Positions 32,899 through 40,934 are shown, counted from the stretch's first letter. The stretch: 48,280 bases of DNA from Akkermansia sp. (GCA_030536145.1 JAUNQN010000020.1:1-48280); one strand, 5' to 3'. Numbers and translations: made by a program. Notes: generated by a model from the sequence alone, not told the origin.

Positions 32899-33720
32899 AT
32901 GAAATTAAAGCGCCACCATATCAAGCGCCTGCTCTGGCTCGCCGCCGCACTGGTGTTCCTGTACTACTGTACCAAGTGGTTCGGGCAGTGGGGGGCGGGG
33001 CAGCTGGAGTGCAACACCCTGGAACTGCCGGCGGAATCCCTGCCGGGGGCGGGACCGCTGCGCATTGCCTTTGTGAGTGATGTGCACAACAACCGCGCCC
33101 TGTTCAAGGAGGCGGTGGATATGGTGGAGCTGGCCAAGCCGGACCTCATCATCTACGGCGGGGATTTCATCATGGTCTCGGAGCGCTTCATGCGCACACG
33201 CAAGCCCATTGAGGAGCTGCGGCGGCTCGGCAGCATTGCCCCCACCTTCGCCATCCTGGGCAACCAGGACTATGAGAAACTGGAGCAGGTGGAGCGCGTG
33301 TTCAAGACCGCCGGCATCCCCCTGCTCCGCAACCAGGCGCTGGACTGGACCGCGCCCTCCGGGCAGGAAATCCGCATCATCGGCCTGGGGGACTACAACG
33401 AGGGCGACGAGGCCCCCGCCCAGTGCATGAAGCCCCAGGGGCAGGAGGACAAACCCGTGCTGCTGCTCTCCCATGACCCGGAGAGCCGCTGGCTGCTGCG
33501 GCAGTATGACTGGGACCTGATGCTCAGCGGCCACACCCACGGCGGGCAGCTGGGCATTCCCTTCACGGAGCATTACATCTCCCTGCGCTCCTCCATGCCC
33601 GCCGGCAGCTACGCCTTCGAGGACAACCGCCGCGTCATCGTCACCCGCGGCGTGGGCTCCATCTGGGGCATGCGCTTCTTCTGCCCCCCGGAAATCAATA
33701 TCATCGACATCAAGCCATGA
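32899..33720 (+). CDS. Membrane-anchored calcineurin-like phosphoesterase (LpxG/YkuE-like)
   Basis: A 273-residue protein: a basic N-terminus, one membrane helix (about residues 10-27, LLWLAAALVFLYYC), then a metallophosphoesterase domain with SDVHNN (D-x-H), YGGDF (GD), GNQD, SHDP and SGHTHGGQLG. In most members the third motif is GNHD; here His is Gln, which may alter the mechanism (E. coli LpxH has GNRD at this place). An N-terminal anchor plus this domain is the plan of LpxG, the UDP-2,3-diacylglucosamine hydrolase of chlamydiae, another PVC group. A lipid A role is thus possible but unproven. The next gene overlaps its stop by 4 bp. Confidence 0.75.
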   Translation: MKLKRHHIKRLLWLAAALVFLYYCTKWFGQWGAGQLECNTLELPAESLPGAGPLRIAFVSDVHNNRALFKEAVDMVELAKPDLIIYGGDFIMVSERFMRTRKPIEELRRLGSIAPTFAILGNQDYEKLEQVERVFKTAGIPLLRNQALDWTAPSGQEIRIIGLGDYNEGDEAPAQCMKPQGQEDKPVLLLSHDPESRWLLRQYDWDLMLSGHTHGGQLGIPFTEHYISLRSSMPAGSYAFEDNRRVIVTRGVGSIWGMRFFCPPEINIIDIKP

Positions 33721-35588
33721 ACAGGCACGGGAGACAGCTCTGGCTGGCGGTGGCGCTGGGGGCGGCGGTGGCTTGCAGCGGCTGCGGGCGGCAGAGTGCC
33801 GCCACGGAGCAGGCCGCGGCGGAGCTGGCGGATGCCATGGGAGAGCTGGCGGCGCAGGAGTGTTCGGAAAACGGCCTGCTCTGCGCCACAGAGGAGGATT
33901 TGCGGGAGCTGCAGGAGCTTTACAAGCGTTTTGCAGGTTCCATGGATGTGCATGCCGCCACGCAGGACGGCGTGACCATGCTGCACCTGGCGTGCGAGTT
34001 CAAGAAGCCGGAGCTGGCGCGCTGCCTGCTGGCGGATGGCGCGGATGCGAATGCAGTGACCTCCGGCGGCTACACGCCGCTGGCGCTGGCCGTGGGGCCG
34101 GGCGGCCGGGGGAACGACGAGGCGGCGGTGCTGCAGCTGGTGGAGACGCTGGTGCGCGCCGGTGCGCGGCCGGACAGCGCCGACGCGGCGGACAGCCTGC
34201 TGCTGGCCGCCGGCAATGCGGAGAAGGCCGCAGAGGGCCACCCGCGCCGCGCGGTGGTGGCACGCCTGATTGAGCTGGGCTGCAGGCCCACGGCGGAGAG
34301 CGCGGCGGATGCCATTGCAAACGGATGGCAGGATATCTTGGAGCGCAGCCTGCCCGCCCTGCAAGGGGCGGATGCAGAGGCACGCGCACTATTGCTGGAA
34401 ACGGCAGCGGAGTGCCGCCGGGAGACTGCCCTGCGCACGGTACTGGCGGCGCTGCCGCCGGATGCGGATACGGCCACATGCGCGCTGGTGCGGCTGACCG
34501 CCGGGCTGGCGGCAGAGGCCGCAAGCGGGGAGAGTGCCGACGGGGAATCCACGGACATGCCGGCGCTGGTGCGCATGGCAGGGCTGCTGGTGCAGCACGG
34601 GGCGGATTTCTACCGTGAGCTGCCGCTGGACGAGGCCGATTTCTGCGCGGCGGATTTTGTGTGCGCCCATACCGGGGCGCGCGCGGCGTTCCGCGCGGCG
34701 GGGCTGGTGCCGCGTGAACCGGAGCTGCGCTTTACGGAGGGTGAGGCGCTGCACCGCCAGGTGGTGAAGGCGGGGCTGCTGCACCGCAACCGCCTGCCGG
34801 ACAACGGAGAGGCTTTCGACCGCGTGGCGGCCATCATCACGGACCACCAGGAGCATGCAGGCCACGGCTGCGGCTGCGACACCTGCACGGAGCACAACCT
34901 GCAGAGCAGCGCGCTGGCCCTGCTGGCCGGAACGGACCCTGCCCGCACGCTGGAGCTGGTGGCGGCCCTGCCCGCCTGGCGCAGCCTGCAGGATTGGAAC
35001 GCGCACGGCGGCAGCTGCCTGCTGGCCACACTCTCCAACGACGAGCGCGGCACGGGCCTGCCCCTGCCCCCTGCCCCGGTGCGCCACATGGCGCAGGAGA
35101 TGGAGCGCGCCAAGATGTTCGAGGAGGCCTACACCATGACCACCCTGCTGGCGGACAACCCGCAGGCGCGCCCGGTGCTGGAGGAGATGGCGCAGGATTC
35201 CGCCCGCCCTGCGCTGCAGGCGGGTGCGCTGGCGGCGCTGCTGCGCATGGATTCCCTGCCCGCGCCCTCCGAATACGGGGTGGAGACCTGGCTGGGGCAG
35301 CACCCCGGCACCACGCCCACGCCCGCCATGCAGCAGGCGCTGCTGCTGACCTCACTGCACCGTTTCTGGGCAGGGGAGATGGCGGCGGAAGAACAGCAGC
35401 GGCTTTTCACCGCCATGGAGGAGATAGGCGCGCCGGAGGCCGCCCACCACTACCGTGAGCTGGCACGCTGCCTGGCAGATCCCGCCCGGCTGGATGAGCT
35501 GACCGCCCGTGAGCAGGGCTGGAAATACAAGTTCACCGCGCAGCTGGCGCGCTTCATCCGCAGCACGTTCGGCACGGCGCCGGAATAG
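33717..35588 (+). CDS. Ankyrin-repeat lipoprotein
   Basis: A 623-residue protein with a lipoprotein-type signal: hydrophobic LWLAVALGAAVACSGC, with Cys20 or Cys23 as the lipidated residue. Ankyrin-like units follow from about 75 to 320: DGVTMLHLACEFKKPELARCLLADGADAN, GGYTPLALAV...VLQLVETLVRAGARPD, and DMPALVRMAGLLVQHGADF. The C-terminal 280 residues are helical, with a CGCDTC pair near residue 385 and HEAT-like regularity. It should be a membrane-bound scaffold outside the cytoplasm. The gene overlaps the phosphoesterase by 4 bp. Its last codons (CCG GAA TAG) form half of a palindrome with the convergent gene. Confidence 0.75.
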   Translation: MNRHGRQLWLAVALGAAVACSGCGRQSAATEQAAAELADAMGELAAQECSENGLLCATEEDLRELQELYKRFAGSMDVHAATQDGVTMLHLACEFKKPELARCLLADGADANAVTSGGYTPLALAVGPGGRGNDEAAVLQLVETLVRAGARPDSADAADSLLLAAGNAEKAAEGHPRRAVVARLIELGCRPTAESAADAIANGWQDILERSLPALQGADAEARALLLETAAECRRETALRTVLAALPPDADTATCALVRLTAGLAAEAASGESADGESTDMPALVRMAGLLVQHGADFYRELPLDEADFCAADFVCAHTGARAAFRAAGLVPREPELRFTEGEALHRQVVKAGLLHRNRLPDNGEAFDRVAAIITDHQEHAGHGCGCDTCTEHNLQSSALALLAGTDPARTLELVAALPAWRSLQDWNAHGGSCLLATLSNDERGTGLPLPPAPVRHMAQEMERAKMFEEAYTMTTLLADNPQARPVLEEMAQDSARPALQAGALAALLRMDSLPAPSEYGVETWLGQHPGTTPTPAMQQALLLTSLHRFWAGEMAAEEQQRLFTAMEEIGAPEAAHHYRELARCLADPARLDELTAREQGWKYKFTAQLARFIRSTFGTAPE

Positions 35589-35605
35589 GCCGCGGCCTAT
35601 TCCGG
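35580..35605. repeat. 26-bp perfect palindrome spanning two convergent stop codons
   Basis: CCGGAATAGGCCG followed by CGGCCTATTCCGG. The two TAG stops (35586-35588 forward, 35597-35599 reverse) are mirror images, and both proteins end Pro-Glu. It could be a bidirectional terminator stem, but there is no T run. Confidence 0.9.
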
Positions 35606-36817
35606 GCGGAACTCGCTGGAGCCGTCGCGGTACCGCGCCAGCACATAGCGGGCGCCGTCCACCGCCACATGGTGCTTCTCAAAGCAATGGCAGGGGTGCC
35701 CGGCGGCATCCCAGAAAAACTCCCGCTCCGGCTTGCCGTCCTCGCCAAACTCCGTGACATGCTCCGCATAGCCCGCAGCGGGATTGTTGCAGGGCAAACC
35801 GTCCGCAGCGTTGTAGCACTCCCACTCCGTGCGGGAATCCGGGAAGCGGCGTACCACGCGCTCCGCGCACACGCGGCAGGAGGCACACAGGCCGCCGCCG
35901 CTGCTGCAGTAGCGGGTACACTCCGTGGAGCCGTCCTCCGCGCGGGATACCTGCACCGCCGCCACCTGCTGCGGCGCGCCCGGCACGGGGTCCCCGGCGG
36001 CATTGTACCAGCTGCGGCGCAGGGTGGTACCATCGGCGGTGGCGCATTCGCGCAGCTCCGCCACGCCGTCCAGGTTGTCCGCCGACTTACCGGCCACCAG
36101 GTTGCGGCGCACGGTGGTGTGGCGGGCATCGTCATAGCTGAACACCACATGCTGCTCACCGCGCGCATTCGTCACCGGCATGCCCCCGGCATCCAGGTAG
36201 CGGATTTCCGCCACCCGGCCGCGGGCATCGTACTGCAGCTCCATGCGGGCATAGCCGGGGCGGTGCGGCAGCACCACGCGCCCGGCGGCATCACGGAACT
36301 CCTCTGCCACCAGCCGCCCCGCCGTATCATAGGTAAAGCGGCTCTCCGCCACACCGTCCACATCCGCCTCCGGACTGCCCTCCGCATTGTAGTTGCACTT
36401 GCGGACCAGGTGCCCGGCGGCATCATACACCATGCGCTGCTCCGCCACGCGGCTGCCGGGAATGGGCGCGGGGCGGCCGTCGGCATCCACATGCAGCAGG
36501 CGTGTCACCCTGCCGCCGGGGGATCTCTCCAGCCGCACATGGGGCACGGCGGGGTAGCCGTCCCCGGCAGGAGCCAGGGGCAGCACACCCTGCGGCGGCT
36601 GCGCACCGGGCAGGTCCCGCGCGCCCGCATAGCACGCCACGCGGGGTGCGGGCTCGTTCTCCTGCATCAGGTGGTAGGCGCCCATGCCCGCCGTGCCGGC
36701 CAGCAGGGCCACCGCCGCCAGCGTGCCCGTGCGCTCCCACAGGAAAGCGGCGGCACCCGCCGCGCCGTCTCTTGCACTCTGCCAAATGTTCCCCATAGGG
36801 GCTGAGACCCGCCGCAT
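35597..36817 (-). CDS. Membrane-anchored YD-repeat (RHS-like) protein
   Basis: A protein of 406 residues from the ATG at 36817 or 399 from the ATG at 36796; neither start has a clear ribosome site. A membrane helix at about residues 31-50 (TGTLAAVALLAGTAGMGAYHLM) anchors it. Beyond residue 95 are YD-type repeats: VYDAAGHLVRKC, TYDTAGRLVAEEF, QYDARGRVAEIRYL, DAAGRVV, SYDDARH, then weaker copies and FFWDAAGHPC. A cysteine cluster (CTRYCSS...CASCRVC) is inserted between repeats. YD repeats form beta-rich shells in RHS toxins and teneurins, but no toxin domain is present. The function is unknown; it may bind carbohydrate or a partner at the surface. Convergent with the ankyrin lipoprotein. Confidence 0.7.
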   Translation of the reverse strand: MRRVSAPMGNIWQSARDGAAGAAAFLWERTGTLAAVALLAGTAGMGAYHLMQENEPAPRVACYAGARDLPGAQPPQGVLPLAPAGDGYPAVPHVRLERSPGGRVTRLLHVDADGRPAPIPGSRVAEQRMVYDAAGHLVRKCNYNAEGSPEADVDGVAESRFTYDTAGRLVAEEFRDAAGRVVLPHRPGYARMELQYDARGRVAEIRYLDAGGMPVTNARGEQHVVFSYDDARHTTVRRNLVAGKSADNLDGVAELRECATADGTTLRRSWYNAAGDPVPGAPQQVAAVQVSRAEDGSTECTRYCSSGGGLCASCRVCAERVVRRFPDSRTEWECYNAADGLPCNNPAAGYAEHVTEFGEDGKPEREFFWDAAGHPCHCFEKHHVAVDGARYVLARYRDGSSEFRPE

Positions 36818-36865
36818 GCCGCAGCTGCTCGATAATTGTTTGCCGTGCCGTGGCTGTTTTACCAG

Positions 36866-36894
36866 TTGACATGCGGGGGTGTGTAGGGTAGACT
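36866..36894 (+). promoter_or_regulatory. Promoter of thioredoxin-like paralogue 5
   Basis: TTGACA (36866-36871), 17 bp, TAGACT (36889-36894), then 9 nt to the ATG at 36904; nearly leaderless. Confidence 0.82.
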
Positions 36895-36903
36895 CCCCCT
36901 ATC

Positions 36904-37485
36904 ATGAAACACACCATGCTTTACCTGGGAATGGCCATGGGCCTGGCGCTTGCGGTGCCGGCCGCCGTGGCTGCGGATACCGCTGCCCCCAAGGCTCCCG
37001 CCGCCAAGAAGGCGGACGCCAAGAAAAAGGCTGACAGCAAGAAGAAGGACAGCACAGAGCAGCCCGCCGCCGGCAATGTGGTGGGAGAGGCTCTCAAGAC
37101 CGTGAACTTTGTCACCCCCACCCTGCCCCGCTACGATGCCAAGTTCTACCTCTACCTCACCTCTGCAGGATGGTGCGGCCCGTGCAACCGTGAGATGCCC
37201 AACATTGTGAAGCAGTACCCGGAGATGCTCAAGAAGGACATGCAGCTCATCCTGGTGAGCGCCGACCAGCAGGTGGAAGCCGCCACGCATTTCATGAAGC
37301 GCAACCGCGGTGATTTCCCCTGCATCATGGGCAATCCCACCACGGAAAGCGCCAAGCTCCCCGGCTACGTGGACACGCACGCCGTGCCCCAGGCCATCAT
37401 CGTGGATGCCGCCGGCACCGTACTGGCCAAAGGCCCGGCCCAGGGTATCATTGCCAGCTGGCAGAAAATCATCAAGAAAAAGTAA
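36904..37485 (+). CDS. Secreted thioredoxin-like protein, CGPC (paralogue 5 of 5)
   Basis: A 193-residue protein: signal peptide 1-24 (ending AVAA), a Lys/Ala spacer (AAKKADAKKKADSKKKDS), and a thioredoxin domain with Cys91-Gly-Pro-Cys94 in SAGWCGPCNREMPNI. The cis-proline is in HAVPQAIIVD. Same plan as the copies at 8400 and 9638, from which it differs most in the loop after LVSADQQ. It has its own promoter with the -10 box 9 nt before the ATG and a strong terminator, so it is transcribed alone. The target, as for the other copies, is unknown; secreted Cys-rich proteins nearby are possible substrates (inference). Confidence 0.88.
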   Translation: MKHTMLYLGMAMGLALAVPAAVAADTAAPKAPAAKKADAKKKADSKKKDSTEQPAAGNVVGEALKTVNFVTPTLPRYDAKFYLYLTSAGWCGPCNREMPNIVKQYPEMLKKDMQLILVSADQQVEAATHFMKRNRGDFPCIMGNPTTESAKLPGYVDTHAVPQAIIVDAAGTVLAKGPAQGIIASWQKIIKKK

Positions 37486-37513
37486 AGCTCCTGGCTTGCT
37501 ACCATCCCTCACC

Positions 37514-37550
37514 GCGGCACGGGTCCATCACGCCCCGTGCCGCCTTTTTT
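37514..37550 (+). terminator. Strong rho-independent terminator of thioredoxin-like paralogue 5
   Basis: Perfect 10-bp stem GCGGCACGGG/CCCGTGCCGC (37514-37523 with 37534-37543) followed by CTTTTTT. Confidence 0.93.
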
Positions 37551-37585
37551 GCCTTTTCAGCTCAAAAAGGCACGAATTTGCCCTT

Positions 37586-37621
37586 TTTACGGCTCAAAAC
37601 CCTGCCATTTTGAGCCGTAAA
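37586..37621. repeat. Perfect 14-bp AT-containing hairpin
   Basis: TTTACGGCTCAAAA (37586-37599), 8-nt loop, TTTTGAGCCGTAAA (37608-37621). It lies beyond the terminator, at the left of the hairpin-rich region. A smaller GCCTTTT/AAAAGGC stem precedes it (37551-37571). Confidence 0.8.
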
Positions 37622-37681
37622 GGCCCCCGGCGTGAGCCGAAAAAGAGAGGTCACATCCCATCGCCCCCCCCGAAAACATCC

Positions 37682-37719
37682 CGCGCCGTAGGCGCGCTGA
37701 CCATAGTCGCTTCAGCGAC
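37682..37719 (-). repeat. Partial third copy of the hairpin repeat
   Basis: CGCGCC-GTA-GGCGCG (37682-37696) and GTCGCT-TC-AGCGAC (37706-37719) match hairpins 4 and 3 of the 124-bp repeat in the same orientation as the copy at 37987-38110; beyond about 37736 the match fades. Confidence 0.65.
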
Positions 37720-37802
37720 GACACCATTATTGAGCCCACGGCGGCCTGTCTCGGCGTAGCTCCGTAAGTCCGAGCCCATGGGCAGTGCGGTGGTGTAGTT
37801 GA

Positions 37803-37926
37803 ACCACCCCGCCGCAGGCGGGGTTCCCCTCTAAAGACTACCACCCGGGTCACTACCACGGTTTGCACCGTGGCCGATGATGGTGTCGTCGCCAAGGCGA
37901 CTAGGGAGAGCGCGGCCTGTGGCCGC
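37803..37926 (+). repeat. Hairpin-rich 124-bp repeat, copy I
   Basis: Four hairpins in order: CCCCGCC-GCA-GGCGGGG (37807-37823), CCACGGT-TTGC-ACCGTGG (37856-37873), GTCGCC-AA-GGCGAC (37888-37901), GCGGCC-TGT-GGCCGC (37912-37926), with TTCCCCTCT and CGGGTCAC between the first two. Copy II on the opposite strand has the same layout and the same length. Confidence 0.85.
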
Positions 37927-37936
37927 ACGGCAAGAA

Positions 37937-37978
37937 GGGCGGGCTTAGCCCGCCCCCGTGGCTGCCTTGGCAGCCACG
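37937..37978. repeat. Two tight hairpins between the inverted repeat copies
   Basis: GGGCGGGC-TTA-GCCCGCCC (37937-37955) and CGTGGCTGCC-TT-GGCAGCCACG (37957-37978), stems of 8 and 10 bp with loops of 3 and 2 nt, one base apart. Confidence 0.85.
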
Positions 37979-37986
37979 CCATTCCC

Positions 37987-38110
37987 CGCGCCAAAGGCGC
38001 GCTAATCCTAGTCGCCTCGGCGACGTCACCATTTCAAGCCCATAGCGCAAGCTATGGGGGTGACCCGCTATGCAGGCGTGAGAGGGGAACCCCGCCTTTG
38101 GCGGGGTGGT
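37987..38110 (-). repeat. Hairpin-rich 124-bp repeat, copy II (inverted)
   Basis: Read on the reverse strand: CCCCGCC-AAA-GGCGGGG, TTCCCCTCT, CGGGTCAC, CCCATAGC-TTGC-GCTATGGG, GTCGCC-GA-GGCGAC, CGCGCC-TTT-GGCGCG. Hairpins 1 and 3 keep their stem sequence relative to copy I; hairpins 2 and 4 have different stems that still pair fully. It begins 17 bp beyond the HAD gene stop. Confidence 0.85.
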
Positions 38111-38126
38111 CCCCTGCATTACCGCA

Positions 38127-38786
38127 TTACCCCTGCGCCCGGATGCACTCCAGCAGCTGCGCCAGGGATTCCGCGCGGTAGGCGGCGCGGGAGAAGTCTG
38201 AGGCGGCGGTCATGCGGTTGGGAATGGCCACGCAGGGGATTCCGGCGTTTTGGGCGGCGATGGTGCCGTTCTCCGAATCCTCCACGATGAGGCACTGCTC
38301 CTTCTGCAGCCCCAGGCAGGACTGGGCGGCCAGGAAAAGGGCGGGATTGGGCTTGACGGGGTAGCCGTCCGTGCGGCAGAACACGCCCCGGAACAGACCG
38401 GTGATGCCCAGCTTGTCCAGCCAGCCGCCCACCCAGCGGCGGGAGGAGGAGGAGGCCACGGTGATGCCGATGCCCTGCTCCCGGCAGCAGGCCAGCAGCT
38501 CCGCGGCGCCGGGCATCAGCCCGGTGCGCTCCAGCTCCGCCTCGATGTAGGCCTGGCGGGCGGCGTTCTCCGTATCCCAGTCATAGCTGCGGCCGGTCAG
38601 GCGCTCCAGGTGGTCCGCAGGGTTCCAGTGGGAATACCCGGCGCCCAGGCAGGGGGAATAGGTGGCAATGGAAATCTGCTGTCCCTCCCGCTCAAACAGG
38701 CGCACCCAGGACTGGTAGATGGCCCACTCCGTGTCCACCAGCACGCCGTCGAAATCAAAGATGATACCCTGCGGACGCGGAATCAT
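38127..38786 (-). CDS. HAD-superfamily phosphatase (beta-phosphoglucomutase-like subfamily)
   Basis: A 219-residue HAD hydrolase. The nucleophile motif is D11-F-D13-G in GIIFDFDGVLVDTE; the second motif is VASSSS, the lysine of the third is in YPVKPNPALFL, and the metal-binding acidic pair is in IVEDSENGTIAAQNAG. The cap is the small helical type of the beta-phosphoglucomutase/phosphatase branch, acting on small phosphorylated metabolites; the substrate is unknown. The ATG at 38786 overlaps the stop of the LptF/G-type permease by 4 bp, so it is the last gene of that operon. The in-frame upstream extension lies within the permease and is excluded. Confidence 0.88.
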   Translation of the reverse strand: MIPRPQGIIFDFDGVLVDTEWAIYQSWVRLFEREGQQISIATYSPCLGAGYSHWNPADHLERLTGRSYDWDTENAARQAYIEAELERTGLMPGAAELLACCREQGIGITVASSSSRRWVGGWLDKLGITGLFRGVFCRTDGYPVKPNPALFLAAQSCLGLQKEQCLIVEDSENGTIAAQNAGIPCVAIPNRMTAASDFSRAAYRAESLAQLLECIRAQG

Positions 38787-40147
38787 GGCTTGCCGTGGAG
38801 CTTGGCTGCGGCCCACTCCAGGAAGGAGCGGTGGGCCAGGTTGCGGCGGAACAGGTACACGGCCACCCCGGTGTACAGCACATTGGGAATCCATGCGCTC
38901 AGCCACGGCGGCAGCAGGCCTGATTCACCCAGGGAGGGGAACACGCGGTACAGGAACAGCAGCAGCACCGCCAGGGTGATGGCTATGCCGATGCCTTTCA
39001 TGGTGCCGCGGCGCTGGAAGGTGACGGCACTGGGCACGGCCAGCATGACCAGCACCACGCAGGAGAAAATACGGGCAATGCGCACATGCCACTCCGTGCC
39101 CAGGCGGTTGAGCAGGTCCGGGGAGGTGTTGTCGCGGTAGATCTGCTCATAGAGGTTGGAGGTACCCATGGCATCGATGCGGTCCCCCTGGCCGGGGCTG
39201 ATAATCTGGTATGGCTTCTCGCTGAAATCCATCACCAGCACATCCTCATGCACATCATCCTGCGGCTCCCCGTCCTCCCGCAGCATGGTGCGCACATACA
39301 CGTCATTCAGGTTCCAGGTGGCATCCGCCTTGTTCCAGGTGGCGGATTCCGCGTGGTACTGGCGCAGCAGCAGGCCGGGTTTCTGCGGGTCGAACTGCTC
39401 AATGACCACGCCGCGCATGGGCTGGCCGGGATTGCTGATAAAGGGGGGATGCGCCACGCGCCAGATGCGGGCGGTGCGGGCGGTGCGGTACACCAGGCAG
39501 GGGGCGGAGCCGTCTGCCGCGCGCTCCTGCTTGAGCATGGCCTGGCGGTACAGGGAGCCGTTCGGCGCCCAGTGGAAGCCGAAGATGCCGTACACCATGG
39601 CCACAATGGCAGAGAAGAGGAAGATGGGGCGGCACACGCGCAGCAGGGAGCGGCCGGACTGCATCATGCCCGTGATCTCACAGGTGCCGCAGAGCTTGCT
39701 CAGGCACCAGAGCGTGCCCATGAGCAGCGTGTACGGCAGAATCTGGTACAGCAGCATGGGCAGCTGGGAGCCGTAGAACTTCAGCGTCTGCGCCAGCGGG
39801 TCGTCGAACCGCGAGCGGAAGCGCTCGATATTCTCCGTGAAATCCGCCATCACATAGATGAGCAGCAGGATGAGCGTGCACATCATGAAATAGGTGATGA
39901 AATTGCGGCTCACGTAGCGGGACATGGTGCCCATGAACCCATAGCACACGGCCCCCAGGCCGGGCAGGAAACAGAGCAGCAGCAGCAGCACCGGGCGACA
40001 CTTCTGCTCAATGGGGTAGGAGGCGGGAATGCCGGGCACCTCATACTTCATCTGCTCCAGCTCCCCGGGCACCAGCTGCCAGGCCAGCAGCACACCCAGT
40101 GCCAGCAGGATGACGGCAGGCAGGAACTTTCTCAGCATCGCGGTCAT
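38783..40147 (-). CDS. LptF/LptG family permease (YjgP/YjgQ)
   Basis: A 454-residue membrane protein. An extra N-terminal hydrophobic stretch and a second one (about 50-75) precede the family core: SRYVSRNFITYFMMCTLILLLIYVMADFTENIERF is the usual first LptF/G helix and loop, followed by two helices, a periplasmic jellyroll-type domain of about 170 residues (WRVAHPPFISN to GTEWHVRIARIF) and a C-terminal helix block including PSAVTFQRRGTMKGIGIAI. In the LPS exporter this subunit passes lipopolysaccharide to the periplasmic bridge. Which of LptF or LptG it is cannot be told; only one is present here. The leading helices are longer than usual for the family. Confidence 0.87.
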   Translation of the reverse strand: MTAMLRKFLPAVILLALGVLLAWQLVPGELEQMKYEVPGIPASYPIEQKCRPVLLLLLCFLPGLGAVCYGFMGTMSRYVSRNFITYFMMCTLILLLIYVMADFTENIERFRSRFDDPLAQTLKFYGSQLPMLLYQILPYTLLMGTLWCLSKLCGTCEITGMMQSGRSLLRVCRPIFLFSAIVAMVYGIFGFHWAPNGSLYRQAMLKQERAADGSAPCLVYRTARTARIWRVAHPPFISNPGQPMRGVVIEQFDPQKPGLLLRQYHAESATWNKADATWNLNDVYVRTMLREDGEPQDDVHEDVLVMDFSEKPYQIISPGQGDRIDAMGTSNLYEQIYRDNTSPDLLNRLGTEWHVRIARIFSCVVLVMLAVPSAVTFQRRGTMKGIGIAITLAVLLLFLYRVFPSLGESGLLPPWLSAWIPNVLYTGVAVYLFRRNLAHRSFLEWAAAKLHGKP

Positions 40148-40167
40148 GGCATCCGTATCCGCGCGTA

Positions 40168-40923
40168 TCAGCAGCCGCGCGCCAGGCGCTCCGCCAGGTA
40201 TTCCGGCAGCCCGGCGGCCAGCACCGCCTGCTGCGCCCCAGCCACATCATACTCCACGCGCTTCAGCGTCACGGAGTTGCGGTCCGTGTCATAGATTCCG
40301 TAGCAGGCGCGCGGGTCGTTGTCGCGCGGCTGGCCCACGGAACCAGCATTGATAAAATACTTGGTACCCTGCTGCAAGGGAATCTCCACGCGGGCATTGG
40401 CGGCCAGCTCCGCGATGAACTCCGGGTGCTCCGTGCAGGTGCCGTTCCAGCTGAACACGCGCGGCACGTGGGTGTGGCCGTGCAGGCAGAGCGGCTTGAA
40501 CTGGCGGGCAAAGTTGGCGGCGGCATCATTGGCATTCATGATGTAGTTCCAGGCCATGGGCTGGTCCAGCGTGGAATGCACAATCATGTAGCTGGAGTTC
40601 ACCATGCGCTGGAACTGCAGGCGCATCAGCCAGTTCAGGTCCTCTGCCGTGAGCTGGCGGCGGGTCCACTCCATGGCGGCGCGGGCCACCGGGTTCATGC
40701 GCGTGTTCTCGGAGCGTGCCACCTCCTCGTCATGGTTGCCCTTCACAATCGGGCAGTTCAAGCTGCGCACGTAATCCAGGCATTCCTTGGGGTAGGCGTT
40801 GTAACCCACCACATCCCCCAGGCACACCACATCCGTACACGCCTCCTGCTGCACATCGGTCATCACGGCAGCCAGGGCGTGCATGTTTGCATGTATATCA
40901 CTGATAATTGCAGTCCTCGCCAT
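40168..40923 (-). CDS. Cytosolic calcineurin-like metallophosphoesterase
   Basis: A 251-residue phosphoesterase with SDIHAN at the N-terminus, LGDVVGYNAYP, KGNHDEEVA, HGHTHVP and a C-terminal NAGSVGQPRDNDPRACYGIYD. This order is that of the YfcE/MJ0936-like and small protein phosphatase-like branch; the substrate is unknown. The start is ATG-ARTAIISD at 40923. An ATG 9 bp upstream is only 2 nt after the -10 box and so is probably not transcribed. It is the first gene of an operon with the LptF/G-type permease (20 bp gap) and the HAD phosphatase. Confidence 0.87.
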   Translation of the reverse strand: MARTAIISDIHANMHALAAVMTDVQQEACTDVVCLGDVVGYNAYPKECLDYVRSLNCPIVKGNHDEEVARSENTRMNPVARAAMEWTRRQLTAEDLNWLMRLQFQRMVNSSYMIVHSTLDQPMAWNYIMNANDAAANFARQFKPLCLHGHTHVPRVFSWNGTCTEHPEFIAELAANARVEIPLQQGTKYFINAGSVGQPRDNDPRACYGIYDTDRNSVTLKRVEYDVAGAQQAVLAAGLPEYLAERLARGC

Positions 40924-40934
40924 GGTACGCATTC

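Noticed and set aside
37682..38110. CRISPR array
   Set aside because: The repeats are inverted and built of hairpins; there are no regular direct repeats with unique spacers and no cas genes nearby.
40923..40932. ATG at 40932 as start of the phosphoesterase
   Set aside because: It lies 2 nt after the -10 box, before the expected transcript start; the ATG at 40923 also begins right at the SDIH domain.
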